From positions 2,232,001-2,296,000 of the forward strand of contig NZ_CP016162.1 in assembly GCF_001941865.1 (NCBI RefSeq): DNA of 64,000 bases. The letters run 5' to 3'. Of this stretch, positions 1 through 8,590 are shown in pieces. The DNA is from Pseudomonas alcaliphila JAB1. Lineage in GTDB: Bacteria > Pseudomonadota > Gammaproteobacteria > Pseudomonadales > Pseudomonadaceae. Within the stretch, counting starts at the first letter, position 1; each line of letters opens with the position of its first letter. A program made the translations under genes and the position numbers. Under the pieces are notes generated by a model. The model was not told the DNA's origin and did not search any database. It was given only the letters and a program-made list of their open reading frames with translations.

Positions 1-504
1 CAGGCAGATGAAGTCGGCCGACGGCGAGTTGGTGATCCACATCTTGCTGCCGTTGATCACGTAGTCGTCGCCGTCCTTGCGCGCGGTGGTCTTCAGGCCT
101 GCCACATCGGAGCCGGCGCCGACCTCGGAGACGCCGATGCAGCCGACCATCTCGCCGCTGATGGCCGGGCGCAGGAACTCTTCGCGCAGCTCGTCGGAGC
201 CGAAGCGCGCCAGGGCCGGGGTGCACATGTCGGTCTGCACGCCGATGGACATCGGGATGCCGCCGCAATGGATGGTGCCGAACTCCTCGGCGGCGACGAT
301 CGAGTAGCTGTAGTCCAGACCCATGCCACCGAACTTCTCCGGCTTGGAGATGCCCAGCAGGCCCAGCTCGCCGGCCTTCTTGAAGATCTCGTGGATGGGG
401 AAGCGGCCTTCCTTCTCCCAGGCGTCGACGTGCGGATTGATTTCCTTGTCGACGAAGTTGCGGACGGTACGGCGGAGTTCTTCGTGCTCTTGAGTGAAGA
501 TCAT
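1..504 (-). CDS. atuD: Acyl-CoA dehydrogenase AtuD, 3' end cut by the window
   Basis: The 168 visible N-terminal residues have the acyl-CoA dehydrogenase pattern: MIFTQEHEELR start, a GGIPMSIGVQTD loop, and the flavin-region motif GVSEVGAGSDVAGLKT followed by NGSKMWITN. It is the last visible gene of a minus-strand atu operon after atuC, atuB and atuA, so it is assigned as AtuD, the citronellyl-CoA dehydrogenase of acyclic terpene breakdown. The ATG at 504 follows a GGAG ribosome site about 8 bases upstream. An AACAACAA tract overlaps the start codon and fits a Crc/Hfq target. It is related in sequence to the second acyl-CoA dehydrogenase at 41046. The C-terminal half, including the active-site region, lies outside the window. 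Confidence 0.88.
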   Translation of the reverse strand, partial: MIFTQEHEELRRTVRNFVDKEINPHVDAWEKEGRFPIHEIFKKAGELGLLGISKPEKFGGMGLDYSYSIVAAEEFGTIHCGGIPMSIGVQTDMCTPALARFGSDELREEFLRPAISGEMVGCIGVSEVGAGSDVAGLKTTARKDGDDYVINGSKMWITNSPSADFICL

Positions 505-533
505 TGTTGTTGTGCTCCGTATCGAATGGGTCT

Positions 534-583
534 GTAGGGCGGGTGAAACCCGCCACATGCTTGGCGGGTTTCACCCGCCCTAC
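534..583. repeat. REP-like inverted repeat, GTAGGGCGGG family
   Basis: Two 21-base arms (534-554 and 563-583) are exact reverse complements around an 8-base loop, ending GTAGGGCGGG and CCCGCCCTAC. It fills the atuC-atuD gap. The same arms occur at 13260-13311. A transcript would form a very strong hairpin that could trim expression of atuD relative to atuC. Confidence 0.85.
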
Positions 584-585
584 GT

Positions 586-2202
586 TTAAAATCTCGCGAC
601 GCCGAAGCTGCTTTTCTTCAACGGCCGCAGGTTGGCTTCGGCGCAGATGTCCAGCAAAAAGCCCAGCAGCTTGCGGGTGTCGCGCGGGTCGATCAGGCCG
701 TCATCCCACAGGCTGGCGGTGCCATACAGCGCGGTGGACTGGCTGTCGAGCTTTTGCGCGGTCACGGTTTCCAGCATATCGAGCATCTTCGGATCGGCTT
801 CCTTGCCCTCCTTGGCGTGCTTGTCCTCGGTGACGATGCGCAGCACCTTGCCGGCCTGAGCGCCGCCCATCACGGCGGTCTTGCTGTTGGGCCAGGCGAA
901 GATAAAGCGCGGGTCCAGACCGCGGCCGCACATGGCGTAGTTGCCAGCGCCGTAGGAGCCGCCGACGACGATGGTGAGCTTGGGCACGGTGGCGTTGGCC
1001 ACGGCCTGGATCATCTTCGAGCCGTGCTTGATCACGCCGTTCTGTTCCGATTCCGTGCCGACCATAAAGCCGGTGGTGTTGTGGAAGAACAGGATCGGCG
1101 TGTTGCTCTGCTCGCACAGCTGGATGAACTGCGCCGCCTTGGCCGCGCCCTGCGGGGTGATCGGGCCGTTGTTGCCGATGAAACCGCAGGCCTGGCCTTC
1201 GATCTGCAGGTGGCCGCAGACGGTCTGGCTGTCGAACTCGTTCTTGAAGTCGAGGAACTCCGAGCCATCGGCGATGCGTGCGATGATCTCGCGTACGTCA
1301 TAGGGCTTCTTGGCGTCGGCCGGCACCAGGCCGAGCAGTTCCTCGGCCGGATACAGCGGCTCGCGCCAGCTTTTCGCCGGACGCGCCGGTAACTGCTGGT
1401 TCCACGGCAGCATGCCCAGGATCTCGCGCGCCAGGCGCACGCCGTCGGCGTCATTCTCGGCCAGGTACTCGGCGGTGCCGGCGACCTGGGCGTGCATCTC
1501 GGCGCCGCCGAGTTGCTCGTCAGTGGCGATCTCGCCGGTGGCGGCCTTGAGCAGCGGCGGGCCAGCGAGGAACATCTTGGCCTTGCCGCGTACTACCACC
1601 ACGTAGTCCGACAGGCCGGGCTGGTAGGCCCCTCCGGCGGTGCTGGAGCCATGTACCACGGTGATCTGCGGCAGGCCCATGGCGGACATGCGCGCCTGGT
1701 TGGCGAAGCCGCGCGCGCCTTCGACGAAGATGTCGGCGGCGTAGTTGAGGTTGGCGCCGCCGCTCTCGGCCAGGGTCACCACCGGCAGCTTGTTCTCGAA
1801 GGCGATCTGCTGCAGGCGCAGCGATTTTTTCAGCCCAGTGGGGGAGATGGTGCCGCCCTTGATCGCGCTGTTGTTGGCGATCACCAGGCAGCGCACGCCA
1901 GCGATGTAGCCGATGCCGGCGATGATGCCGCCGCCGGCCTGGCTGCCGTCCTTGTCGCCGTGCAGCTTGTAGCCGGCCAGCGAGGACAGTTCGAGGAAGG
2001 GCGCGCCGGCATCGAGCAGCAGGTTGATACGTTCACGCGGCAGCAACTGGCCGCGCTTCTCGAACTTGGCCTTGGCTTCCTGCGCCTTGTCGAGCACCTT
2101 CTGCTCGACGTCACGGAAGGTCGCGATGGCTGCCAGCATGGTTTCGCGGTTCTGCGCGAAGGCTTCGCCATGGACATCGATTTCCGATTGGATCACGGGC
2201 AT
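586..2202 (-). CDS. atuC: Geranyl-CoA carboxylase, carboxyltransferase (beta) subunit
   Basis: A 538-residue acyl-CoA carboxyltransferase (crotonase-like double domain). Motifs typical of the beta subunits of methylcrotonyl/geranyl-CoA carboxylases are visible: RINLLLDAGAPFLELS near residue 60, AESGGANL, GSSTAGGAYQPGLSD, and in the C-terminal half GGSYGAGNYAMCGRG and AWPNSKTAVMGGAQA. It would accept CO2 from the biotinylated alpha subunit AtuF (outside the window) to carboxylate cis-geranyl-CoA. It lies 4 bases downstream of atuB in the same operon. LiuB (methylcrotonyl-CoA carboxylase) is very similar; the neighbours atuA, atuB and atuR decide for AtuC. Confidence 0.9.
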   Translation of the reverse strand: MPVIQSEIDVHGEAFAQNRETMLAAIATFRDVEQKVLDKAQEAKAKFEKRGQLLPRERINLLLDAGAPFLELSSLAGYKLHGDKDGSQAGGGIIAGIGYIAGVRCLVIANNSAIKGGTISPTGLKKSLRLQQIAFENKLPVVTLAESGGANLNYAADIFVEGARGFANQARMSAMGLPQITVVHGSSTAGGAYQPGLSDYVVVVRGKAKMFLAGPPLLKAATGEIATDEQLGGAEMHAQVAGTAEYLAENDADGVRLAREILGMLPWNQQLPARPAKSWREPLYPAEELLGLVPADAKKPYDVREIIARIADGSEFLDFKNEFDSQTVCGHLQIEGQACGFIGNNGPITPQGAAKAAQFIQLCEQSNTPILFFHNTTGFMVGTESEQNGVIKHGSKMIQAVANATVPKLTIVVGGSYGAGNYAMCGRGLDPRFIFAWPNSKTAVMGGAQAGKVLRIVTEDKHAKEGKEADPKMLDMLETVTAQKLDSQSTALYGTASLWDDGLIDPRDTRKLLGFLLDICAEANLRPLKKSSFGVARF

Positions 2203-2206
2203 GGCC

Positions 2207-3076
2207 TTACTCCTGATCTTTCAGTACGTCGGGCACGTAGGCCCGGTGGAAACCGTTGTAGGACTCGCTGTTTTTCGCCTTGCCCAACGTCCAGGCACGG
2301 GTGCCCTGGCTGGCGGCACCGTCGATGCGGATGGTGTTGCCGCTGATGAAGTTGGCGCCGGGGCTGAGCAGGAAGACGATGGCCGACGCCACCTCCGATT
2401 CGCTGCCGATGCGTTGCAGCGGTACGTGATCCTTGAGGTTGCGGATCATGTTCTTCATCGACTCGGGGTAGGTGTCCATGCCGCTGGAGGCGATCCAGCC
2501 CGGCGCTACGGCGTTGACCCGCACACCGGCGTGGCCCCATTCGTAGGCGGCGGTCTTGGTGAAGTTCTCCATGCCGGCACGCGCCGCACCGGAGTGACCC
2601 ATGCCGGGCATGCCGCCCCACATGTCGGCGAGCATATTGACGATGCTGCCACCGTGCTTGCTCAGGCTCTGCAGGAGGACTTCCTTGGCCACCAGAAAAC
2701 CGCCGACCAGGTTGGTGCGCACCACGGTCTCGAAGCCTTTCTGGTTGATACCGATCAGCGGCGCGGGGAACTGACCGCCGGCGTTGTTGACCAGGTGATG
2801 GATGCGTCCGCGTTGCGCAATCACCGCGCCGACCATGGCCTTCACGGCTTCTTCGTCACGGATGTCGCAGACCTGGAAGCTGGCGCTGCCGCCGTCCTCG
2901 GTGATCTCGGCGCAGGTCTTCTCCAGCTTTTCCTGCTTGCGCCCGACCAGCACCACATGGGCGCCCAGGTGGGCCAGCTCGTGGGCCACGCAGCGGCCGA
3001 TGCCACTGCCACCGCCGGTGACCAGGATGGTCTGGTCAGCGAACAGGCCAGGTTTGAATACCGAGTCGTATGCCAT
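2207..3076 (-). CDS. atuB: Short-chain dehydrogenase AtuB
   Basis: A 289-residue SDR enzyme with the TGGGSGIG dinucleotide-binding motif near residues 20-27 and NNAG at 97-100. The usual catalytic YxxxK is replaced by HSGAAR (residues 161-166), as in 2,4-dienoyl-CoA-reductase-like SDRs, so simple alcohol dehydrogenase chemistry is doubtful. It belongs to the atu operon between atuA and atuC; its exact step in citronellol/geraniol oxidation is not settled by sequence. Start ATG at 3076 is preceded by AAGGA and an AACAACAA tract that overlaps the start codon, a likely Crc/Hfq site. Confidence 0.88.
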   Translation of the reverse strand: MAYDSVFKPGLFADQTILVTGGGSGIGRCVAHELAHLGAHVVLVGRKQEKLEKTCAEITEDGGSASFQVCDIRDEEAVKAMVGAVIAQRGRIHHLVNNAGGQFPAPLIGINQKGFETVVRTNLVGGFLVAKEVLLQSLSKHGGSIVNMLADMWGGMPGMGHSGAARAGMENFTKTAAYEWGHAGVRVNAVAPGWIASSGMDTYPESMKNMIRNLKDHVPLQRIGSESEVASAIVFLLSPGANFISGNTIRIDGAASQGTRAWTLGKAKNSESYNGFHRAYVPDVLKDQE

Positions 3077-3110
3077 TGTTGTTTTCCTTGTTGCACCTGC
3101 ATCGGTTTAT

Positions 3111-3171
3111 GTAGGAGCCAGCTTGCTGGCGATGCTTTTGCGTTGTTGATCGCGGGCAAGCCCGCTCCTAC
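3111..3171. repeat. REP-like element, GTAGGAGC family
   Basis: Opens GTAGGAGCCAGCTTGCTGGC and closes with GGGCAAGCCCGCTCCTAC, two hairpins facing each other. It lies in the atuA-atuB gap and its left-reading copy of GTAGGAGC supplies the TAG stop codon of atuA (3168-3170). Confidence 0.8.
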
Positions 3172-4955
3172 AGGCTGTCGGCCAGCGCCTTGGGCACCGG
3201 CACCGGGAATTCCAGCAGTTGCTGGGCGAAAGCCTTGCCCTGCGGGTCGATGCGCAGGCTGGCGACGCCACCACCGCCCAGCGCGTTCTCCAGCAGGAAG
3301 TTGAGGCTGTGGCTGCCCGGCAGGTACCAACGGCTGACGCGGCCCCGTTCGGCGTCCAGGGTATGTGCCATCCAGTTGGCCACGGCTTCGGGCGTCAGCG
3401 CAGCGGCTATCCATGCCAGGTATTCGGGCTTTCGCGCCATCACGCCGATGTTGCTGTGATTGCCCTTGTCGCCGGAGCGGGCCACGGCCAGGCGGATCAG
3501 CGGCACGGCAGCGTCGGCTTCACCCATCGGTACGGGCAGAGCGGCTGGCGCACGGAGTTGGGCTGGGTCGAAGGCATCGATCTGCGGCAAGGCGACCGGC
3601 TGGCGCTCGCCGTCGATCTCGACGCTCAGGGCGCAGGCACTCTTGTCCACCAGGAAGCTGAACAGGCGGATCACTGGGTAGACGGTCGGGCGGCCACCGA
3701 CGATGCCGGTCAGACCCGGCGCCATGCCAGTGGCAGCCTGGGCGATCTCGCGGGAGAAGAGGATCAGCGCCTCCTTCTTGGCATGACGCACGGCGATCTT
3801 CACCACCAGCTCGCGGCTGTCCTGGCGCCGAGCGTGGGCACCATAGGTGGCCTCGCTACCCAGCAGCTCGACGCTGACCTCCTGGTAACGGCCCCAGCCA
3901 CGTTCGGCGAACATCTCTTCGGTCTTGTTGATGATCGCCTGGCTGACCCGCTCGGCCTTGGCCACGGCATCGATACCTGCGAGCACGCAGCTGGCGGTGC
4001 AGCGAAAACCGTCCGGGTGGGTGGCGCTGACCTTGTATTGCCCGGTGGGCGGCAGGCCGCGCGCACCCTGCAGCTGCACCCGGTTGTCGCCGACCTGGCT
4101 CAGCGCGACCTGGGTGAAATCGCAGACCACATCCGGCAGCAGATAGGCGCGCGGGTCGCCAATCTCGTAGAGCATCTGCTCGCCAACGGTAAAAGGCGTG
4201 ACCAGGCCGCCGGAACCCTCCGGCTTGGTCACGACGAAACGGCCATCATCCTCGACCTCGACGATGGGGAAACCGATGTGCTCGTAGTCCGGCACGTCGC
4301 GCCAGTCGGTGAAGTTGCCACCGGTGCACTGCGCACCGCATTCGATGATGTGCCCGGCCAGCGCAGCCTGGGCCAGCTTGTCGTAGTCGCTCCAGGACCA
4401 GCCGAACTCGTGCACCAGGGCGGCGCTGACCACCGCGCTGTCGACCACGCGGCCGGTGATGACGATGTCGGCGCCCTGTTCCAGCGCGGCGACGATGCCC
4501 GGTGCGCCCAGGTAGGCGTTGACCGACACGCAGAAGGGCGGCAGCGGCGCGCCCGTGAACATCTCGCGGGTGCCGGCCTTGACCAGCTCACCGAGCTTGG
4601 GCTGCAGGTTGTCGCCATGCAGTACGGCGATCTTCAGCTGTACGCCGGCCTGTTCGCAGGCGGCGCTCAGGGCGGCGGCGCAGGCCATCGGGTTGACCCC
4701 GCCAGCGTTGCTGATGACGCGGATGTTCTTCGTCGCGATGTCGTCCAGCAGCGGGGTGAGCACCTCGATGAAATCGCGGGCATAGCCGTCGTCAGGCTTC
4801 TTCATACGGGCGCCGGCCATGATCGACATGGTGATCTCGGCCAGATAGTCGAACACCAGGTAATCCAGTTCGGCACCCTGAACCAGTTGAGCGGCAGCGG
4901 TGGAGGTGTCGCCCCAGAAGGCGGAGGCGCAGCCGATGCGTACGGTTTTGTTCAT
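3168..4955 (-). CDS. atuA: Acyclic terpene utilisation protein AtuA (DUF1446 family)
   Basis: A protein of about 595 residues matching the AtuA/DUF1446 family, with the characteristic start [13 protein letters not shown], then [27 protein letters not shown] and a C-terminal segment [21 protein letters not shown]. It is required for citronellol and geraniol growth in known atu clusters but its biochemical activity is not established; a role at the hydroxyacyl-CoA stage has been proposed. First gene of the operon, divergent from atuR. I prefer the ATG at 4955 (MNKTVRIG) because it begins at the conserved segment; an in-frame ATG at 4976 would add seven residues. Neither start has a strong ribosome site. 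The stop codon lies inside a REP element. Confidence 0.88.
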   Translation of the reverse strand: MNKTVRIGCASAFWGDTSTAAAQLVQGAELDYLVFDYLAEITMSIMAGARMKKPDDGYARDFIEVLTPLLDDIATKNIRVISNAGGVNPMACAAALSAACEQAGVQLKIAVLHGDNLQPKLGELVKAGTREMFTGAPLPPFCVSVNAYLGAPGIVAALEQGADIVITGRVVDSAVVSAALVHEFGWSWSDYDKLAQAALAGHIIECGAQCTGGNFTDWRDVPDYEHIGFPIVEVEDDGRFVVTKPEGSGGLVTPFTVGEQMLYEIGDPRAYLLPDVVCDFTQVALSQVGDNRVQLQGARGLPPTGQYKVSATHPDGFRCTASCVLAGIDAVAKAERVSQAIINKTEEMFAERGWGRYQEVSVELLGSEATYGAHARRQDSRELVVKIAVRHAKKEALILFSREIAQAATGMAPGLTGIVGGRPTVYPVIRLFSFLVDKSACALSVEIDGERQPVALPQIDAFDPAQLRAPAALPVPMGEADAAVPLIRLAVARSGDKGNHSNIGVMARKPEYLAWIAAALTPEAVANWMAHTLDAERGRVSRWYLPGSHSLNFLLENALGGGGVASLRIDPQGKAFAQQLLEFPVPVPKALADSL

Positions 4956-4994
4956 TGGAATTGGCCCGTCACACATTGAGAAGGTGAGTCGACA

Positions 4995-5073
4995 TTACCA
5001 AGCAAGCGCTTGGTTGAAAAGTGGCGAGAGACGGCAATTCGGCCAAAAATGCGCCCAAGCGCTTGCTTGGTAA
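4995..5073. promoter_or_regulatory. Twin AtuR operator between atuA and atuR
   Basis: TTACCAAGCAAGCGCTTGG at 4995-5013 and its exact 19-base reverse complement at 5055-5073 flank 41 bases in the atuA-atuR gap. Each half is itself palindromic around AAGCGCTT, as expected for TetR-family dimers. Position and symmetry make this the likely site for autoregulation by AtuR and control of the atuA operon. Confidence 0.8.
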
Positions 5074-5176
5074 GCGCCTGCCGCATACATTTCATCAAGC
5101 AAGACAAGCACTTGCCGGCAGCATAGAGAATTCATCAGAACAATCGCCGTGCAAGGCAATCAGGGGAGAAGTCAGC

Positions 5177-5800
5177 GTGGACGAACACAGAGCCCAGGCC
5201 GTGATGCAGGAGCTGGTCGCCAGCGGCCAGGTAACCGATCCAGACAGTGCCCGTGGCAAGCTGTTGCAGATGGCCGCTCACCTGTTTCGCAGCAAGGGTT
5301 ACGAGCGCACGACGGTGCGCGACCTGGCTGCCGCCATCGGTATTCAGTCCGGCAGCATCTTTCACCACTTCAAGAGCAAGGAAGAGATCCTGCGTTCGGT
5401 GATGGAGGAAACCATCGTCTACAACACCGCCCTGATGCGCGCTGCACTGGCCGAGGCGCAGGGCACCCGCGAGCGGCTGCTGGCGCTGATCCGCTGCGAG
5501 CTGCAGTCGATCATGGGTGGTACCGGCGAGGCCATGGCGGTGCTGGTCTACGAATGGCGTTCCCTTTCGGAGGAGGGCCAGGCGCAGGTACTGGCCTTGC
5601 GTGATACCTACGAGCAGATCTGGCTGGCGGTATTGGGCGAGGCGCGCGAGGCCGGATACTTCAAGGGCGACCCGTTCATTCAGCGGCGTTTTCTCACCGG
5701 TGCGCTCAGCTGGACCAATACCTGGTTCCGTTCGCAGGGACCAATGACGCTGGATCAGTTGGCCGAGGAAGCGTTGTCATTGGTGTGTAAGGAAGCCTGA
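5177..5800 (+). CDS. atuR: TetR-family repressor AtuR
   Basis: A regulator of about 207 residues. A TetR helix-turn-helix is visible in its N-terminal part: LLQMAAHLFRSKGYERTTVRDLAAAIGIQSGSIFHHFKSKEEIL, described here only to locate it at about residues 25-70. Transcribed away from the atuA operon and beside a twin palindromic operator, it matches AtuR, repressor of acyclic terpene genes. The open frame extends 52 codons upstream, but the GTG at 5177 has an AGGGGAG ribosome site at the right distance, and the extra upstream residues do not resemble a TetR N-terminus. Confidence 0.85.
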   Translation: MDEHRAQAVMQELVASGQVTDPDSARGKLLQMAAHLFRSKGYERTTVRDLAAAIGIQSGSIFHHFKSKEEILRSVMEETIVYNTALMRAALAEAQGTRERLLALIRCELQSIMGGTGEAMAVLVYEWRSLSEEGQAQVLALRDTYEQIWLAVLGEAREAGYFKGDPFIQRRFLTGALSWTNTWFRSQGPMTLDQLAEEALSLVCKEA

Positions 5801-5895
5801 GCGAATTCGGCTAGGATAGGAGCAACTGCCGGTTTTCGGCTCGAACACGGGTGCTGGGGTGCTCCCGCGTTGTGATCCGTGACGAGAGGTCGAGT

Positions 5896-6681
5896 TTGCG
5901 CGCACTAGCCTTTTGCCTGTTGTGCTGTCTTGCGCTGTTGCATGTACCTGCTGCCGTTGCCCTGCAGGAGGTGCGTGTCGGTGGTTATCACTTACCGCCA
6001 TATCTGGACAAACCCGAATCACCTTATCCGCAAGGTTTGGTGCCCGAGTTGTTGCGCGCGCTCAATGCGGCGTAGCAGCAATACCGTTTCGTTCTGGTGC
6101 CGACCTCGGCGACCCGCCGTTACCGCGACCTCGAGAGCGGACGCTTCGATCTGATGTTCTTCGAGTCCACTCGCTGGGGCTGGCAGGGCACTTCATACCT
6201 GGCCGTGGGGCTGGATATCGATGATGCGGAAGTCTATGTCGCCGCGGCGGAGCCGGGGCGTGGGCAAGACTATTTCGAGGATTTCAACGACAAGCGCATG
6301 GCGCTCTACAACGGCTATCACTATGGTTTTGCCAGTTTCGATGCCGACCCTGATTATCTCGCACGCACGTTCAATGCGCTGTTGACCTATTCCCACGATA
6401 GCAACCTGCGCATGCTGCTGGCGCGGCGCGTCGATATCGCCGTGGTGACGCGCTCGTACCTGGAGCTGTTTCTGGATCGACATCCGGAAATGCTGCCCGA
6501 GTTGCTGGTTTCCGATCGGCTGGATCAGCTCTATCACCATCAGGTGCTGCTGCGGCCCAAGGGGCCGCTGAGCCCGGCTGAAGTTGCCGAGTTGTTGAAC
6601 CGGCTGCAGACCAGTGGAGAACTATCGAAGCTACTTGGGCGCTATCGTCTGACACTGGGCAACAAAGTGTCAGTGCGGTGA
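5896..6681 (+). pseudogene. Periplasmic solute-binding-like protein, broken by an amber codon
   Basis: Reads as a transporter substrate-binding-like protein with a signal peptide (LRALAFCLLCCLALLHVPAAVA) and the motifs VGGYHLPPYLD, SGRFDLMFFES and ALYNGYHYGFA. A TAG at 6073-6075 interrupts the frame; the frame then continues with good homology to the next gene for 200 codons. Aligned with that paralogue, the TAG falls at a glutamine, so a single CAG to TAG change would explain it. The TTG at 5896 is preceded by GAGAGGT; a GTG at 5851 would give an odd N-terminus. The gene may be dead or need amber suppression. Confidence 0.75.
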
Positions 6682-6757
6682 AAATCCATCTGGTCGGTCA
6701 GGAGAGACTGGAGTAGTGTGCAGCACATTGAGAGAAGGAATTTTTTGGGGACTCGAG

Positions 6758-7576
6758 ATGCGGCATGCGCGGTGCTGGGTTCATGGATGTTTGGGTGCCT
6801 TGTGTCTCTTGCTAGTGGATTCTCTCTATGCGGCCGACGTGGTCAAGGTCGGTGGCGCGCACTTTCCCCCCTATGTGATCAAGTCCAACCTGCACGACTC
6901 GAGTGGCTTGCTACCGCAACTGCTCGAAGCGCTCAACCGAGAGCAGAGCGAATACCACTTCACCATGTTGCCCACCGCCATCGTGCGTCGTTTCAGTGAC
7001 CTGCAGCGCGGGCGTATCGACATGGCGATTTTCGAGAATCCGCAATGGGGATGGCAGGACATCGACGCTGAAGCTGTCGATATGAGGCTGGAAGATGCTG
7101 AGTTGTTCGTCGCCAGGAACGAGGCGCTGCGCGACCAGAGTTACTTCGAACAGCTCGAAGGCAAGCGCCTGGCGCTTTATCGCGGTTATCACTACGGATT
7201 TGCCCAGTTCAACAGCGATCCGGAGTTCCTGACCAGCACCTTCAATGCCAACCTCGGTCACTCCCACGACAGCAACCTGCTGATGGTGATACGCGGGCGC
7301 GCCGATGTCGCATTGGTCTCTCGCTCCAATCTCTATGACTTCCTTGAGCGCAATCGCGATTATGCACGCCAGTTACTGATCTCCGAGCGTGTCGATCAGA
7401 TCTATCGTCATCATGCGATGATTCGTGCCGGCGCGCCGATAACTCCCGAACGCTTCGCTGCCTTGCTCGAGCAGTTGCGGGAGAAGGGCGAGTTGCAACG
7501 CATCTTCTCGCCTTACCGCATTGCCGTCATGCAAGACGTAACGGATAGCTCAGCAACAGAATATGCAGCAGATTGA
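6758..7576 (+). CDS. Periplasmic solute-binding-like protein, intact paralogue
   Basis: About 272 residues with an N-terminal signal segment ending SLYAAD, then VGGAHFPPYVIKS, RGRIDMAIFENPQWGW and ALYRGYHYGFAQF. The fold looks like the type-2 periplasmic binding domain found in polar amino acid ABC transporters, but no ABC permease or ATPase is nearby, so it may be a stand-alone sensor or scavenging protein. It is a tandem copy of the broken gene just upstream. ATG at 6758 follows GGGGAC; a GTG at 6716 is possible but weaker. Its last 50 bases overlap, tail to tail, with the inferred true end of the protease gene on the other strand. Confidence 0.75.
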   Translation: MRHARCWVHGCLGALCLLLVDSLYAADVVKVGGAHFPPYVIKSNLHDSSGLLPQLLEALNREQSEYHFTMLPTAIVRRFSDLQRGRIDMAIFENPQWGWQDIDAEAVDMRLEDAELFVARNEALRDQSYFEQLEGKRLALYRGYHYGFAQFNSDPEFLTSTFNANLGHSHDSNLLMVIRGRADVALVSRSNLYDFLERNRDYARQLLISERVDQIYRHHAMIRAGAPITPERFAALLEQLREKGELQRIFSPYRIAVMQDVTDSSATEYAAD

Positions 7577-8280
7577 CCGCTGTGTGCAGCGCGATGGCCA
7601 GGCTCAGGCGGCCGCTGTAGTGAAAGGCCATAACCGAGGCCAGCGCAGGTCGCCACCACTGCAAATAGCGCGCTGAAAGGCAGATGGGCCGCGCCGAACA
7701 AGCCGGCCGTCAACAGCAAGCCGGGCCAGATGCCCAGGCGCTTGATCAGGGCGGTCTGTAGCAGGCCGCGAAAGAGCAATTCCTCCGCCAGCACCGCCAC
7801 GCAGAGATTGACCGCCAGCCACAACAGCAGACCCTGCGGCCATTTGGGTTGCCAGGCGACCAGGCCCAGTGCCATGGCCAGCAGCGGCACCAGCAGCAGT
7901 GTGGCGATGCACGTCAGCCAGGCATTTTTCAGCGAAAGCACGGGGCTGCGTGGCTGCCCCAGCCACCAGGCGAGCAGGGCGCTGCCCAGCAGCAGTTTGT
8001 CCCAGGACAGGCGCAGGCCATAGGGCGCCGCATCAGCACTGATGAGACGTGGCTGCCACAGTTGCCAGGGGCTGAAACCGGGTAGGAGGTGCGCCGCCAG
8101 GGCGATTGCGCCAAGCAGAATCAGAGGTAGCCATAGCCAGCTTGGCAGATGCGATCGTCCGGCCAGCAGGACGATGACGAATACGCCGCCCAGCAGCAGG
8201 CCGACGGGTTGGATGAAACCCAGGCCGGTGCCCAGGGCCAGGATCAGAGCGGGGAGCAGCAAGCGCAGATGCAGGGGCAT
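7527..8280 (-). pseudogene. CPBP/CAAX-type intramembrane protease, frameshifted near the C-terminus
   Basis: Several hydrophobic segments and the CPBP motifs EELLFRG (residues about 168-174) and FGAAHLPFS identify an Abi/CAAX-like membrane protease. After GLGYGL the frame turns into a non-hydrophobic tail ending at 7513. One base fewer in the AAA run at 7623-7625 would restore HYSGRLSLAIALHTAVNLLH, the normal last helix with its conserved histidine and asparagine, and would stop at 7527. So the gene carries a +1 frameshift or a sequencing error. The first 220 residues remain intact. Confidence 0.7.
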
Positions 8281-8361
8281 GGCACCTCTCCTGGAGAAGG
8301 CGCGCAGTCTAGCAGGCTGCGTTGCGGGCAGTCTTGGCGTTACCTGACAGGACGAGTGCGT

Positions 8362-8535
8362 TTAGCGCTGACGCTCGCGCGCGTCCTTGGCTTCCTGCTC
8401 GATGGCGCGTTTACGCATGCGTTCGAGCTGATCTTCGCTCAGGGGCATTTTCTTGGCACTGCTGCGCAGCACCAGCAGGCTACCGATCACTGAGCCAAAC
8501 ACCAGAACCAGTAGCAGCCAGACGTACCAGGGCAT
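8362..8535 (-). CDS. Small DUF2897-like membrane protein
   Basis: A 57-residue protein: an N-terminal transmembrane helix (WYVWLLLVLVFGSVIGSLLVL) followed by a charged tail rich in Lys, Arg and Glu. This layout matches the small DUF2897-like proteins of pseudomonads, whose function is unknown. The ATG at 8535 is preceded by GAGGAG. It stands alone between the protease and eutC. Confidence 0.7.
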   Translation of the reverse strand: MPWYVWLLLVLVFGSVIGSLLVLRSSAKKMPLSEDQLERMRKRAIEQEAKDARERQR

Positions 8536-8590
8536 GATGACTCCTCATGGGGCAATAGAGTTATCACCATAACCCGCGTGCCGGGTCTTG

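Noticed and set aside
3219..4979. A 586-codon open frame on the plus strand opposite atuA
   Set aside because: It mirrors atuA exactly, has no family resemblance and is explained by high-GC codon bias on the opposite strand.
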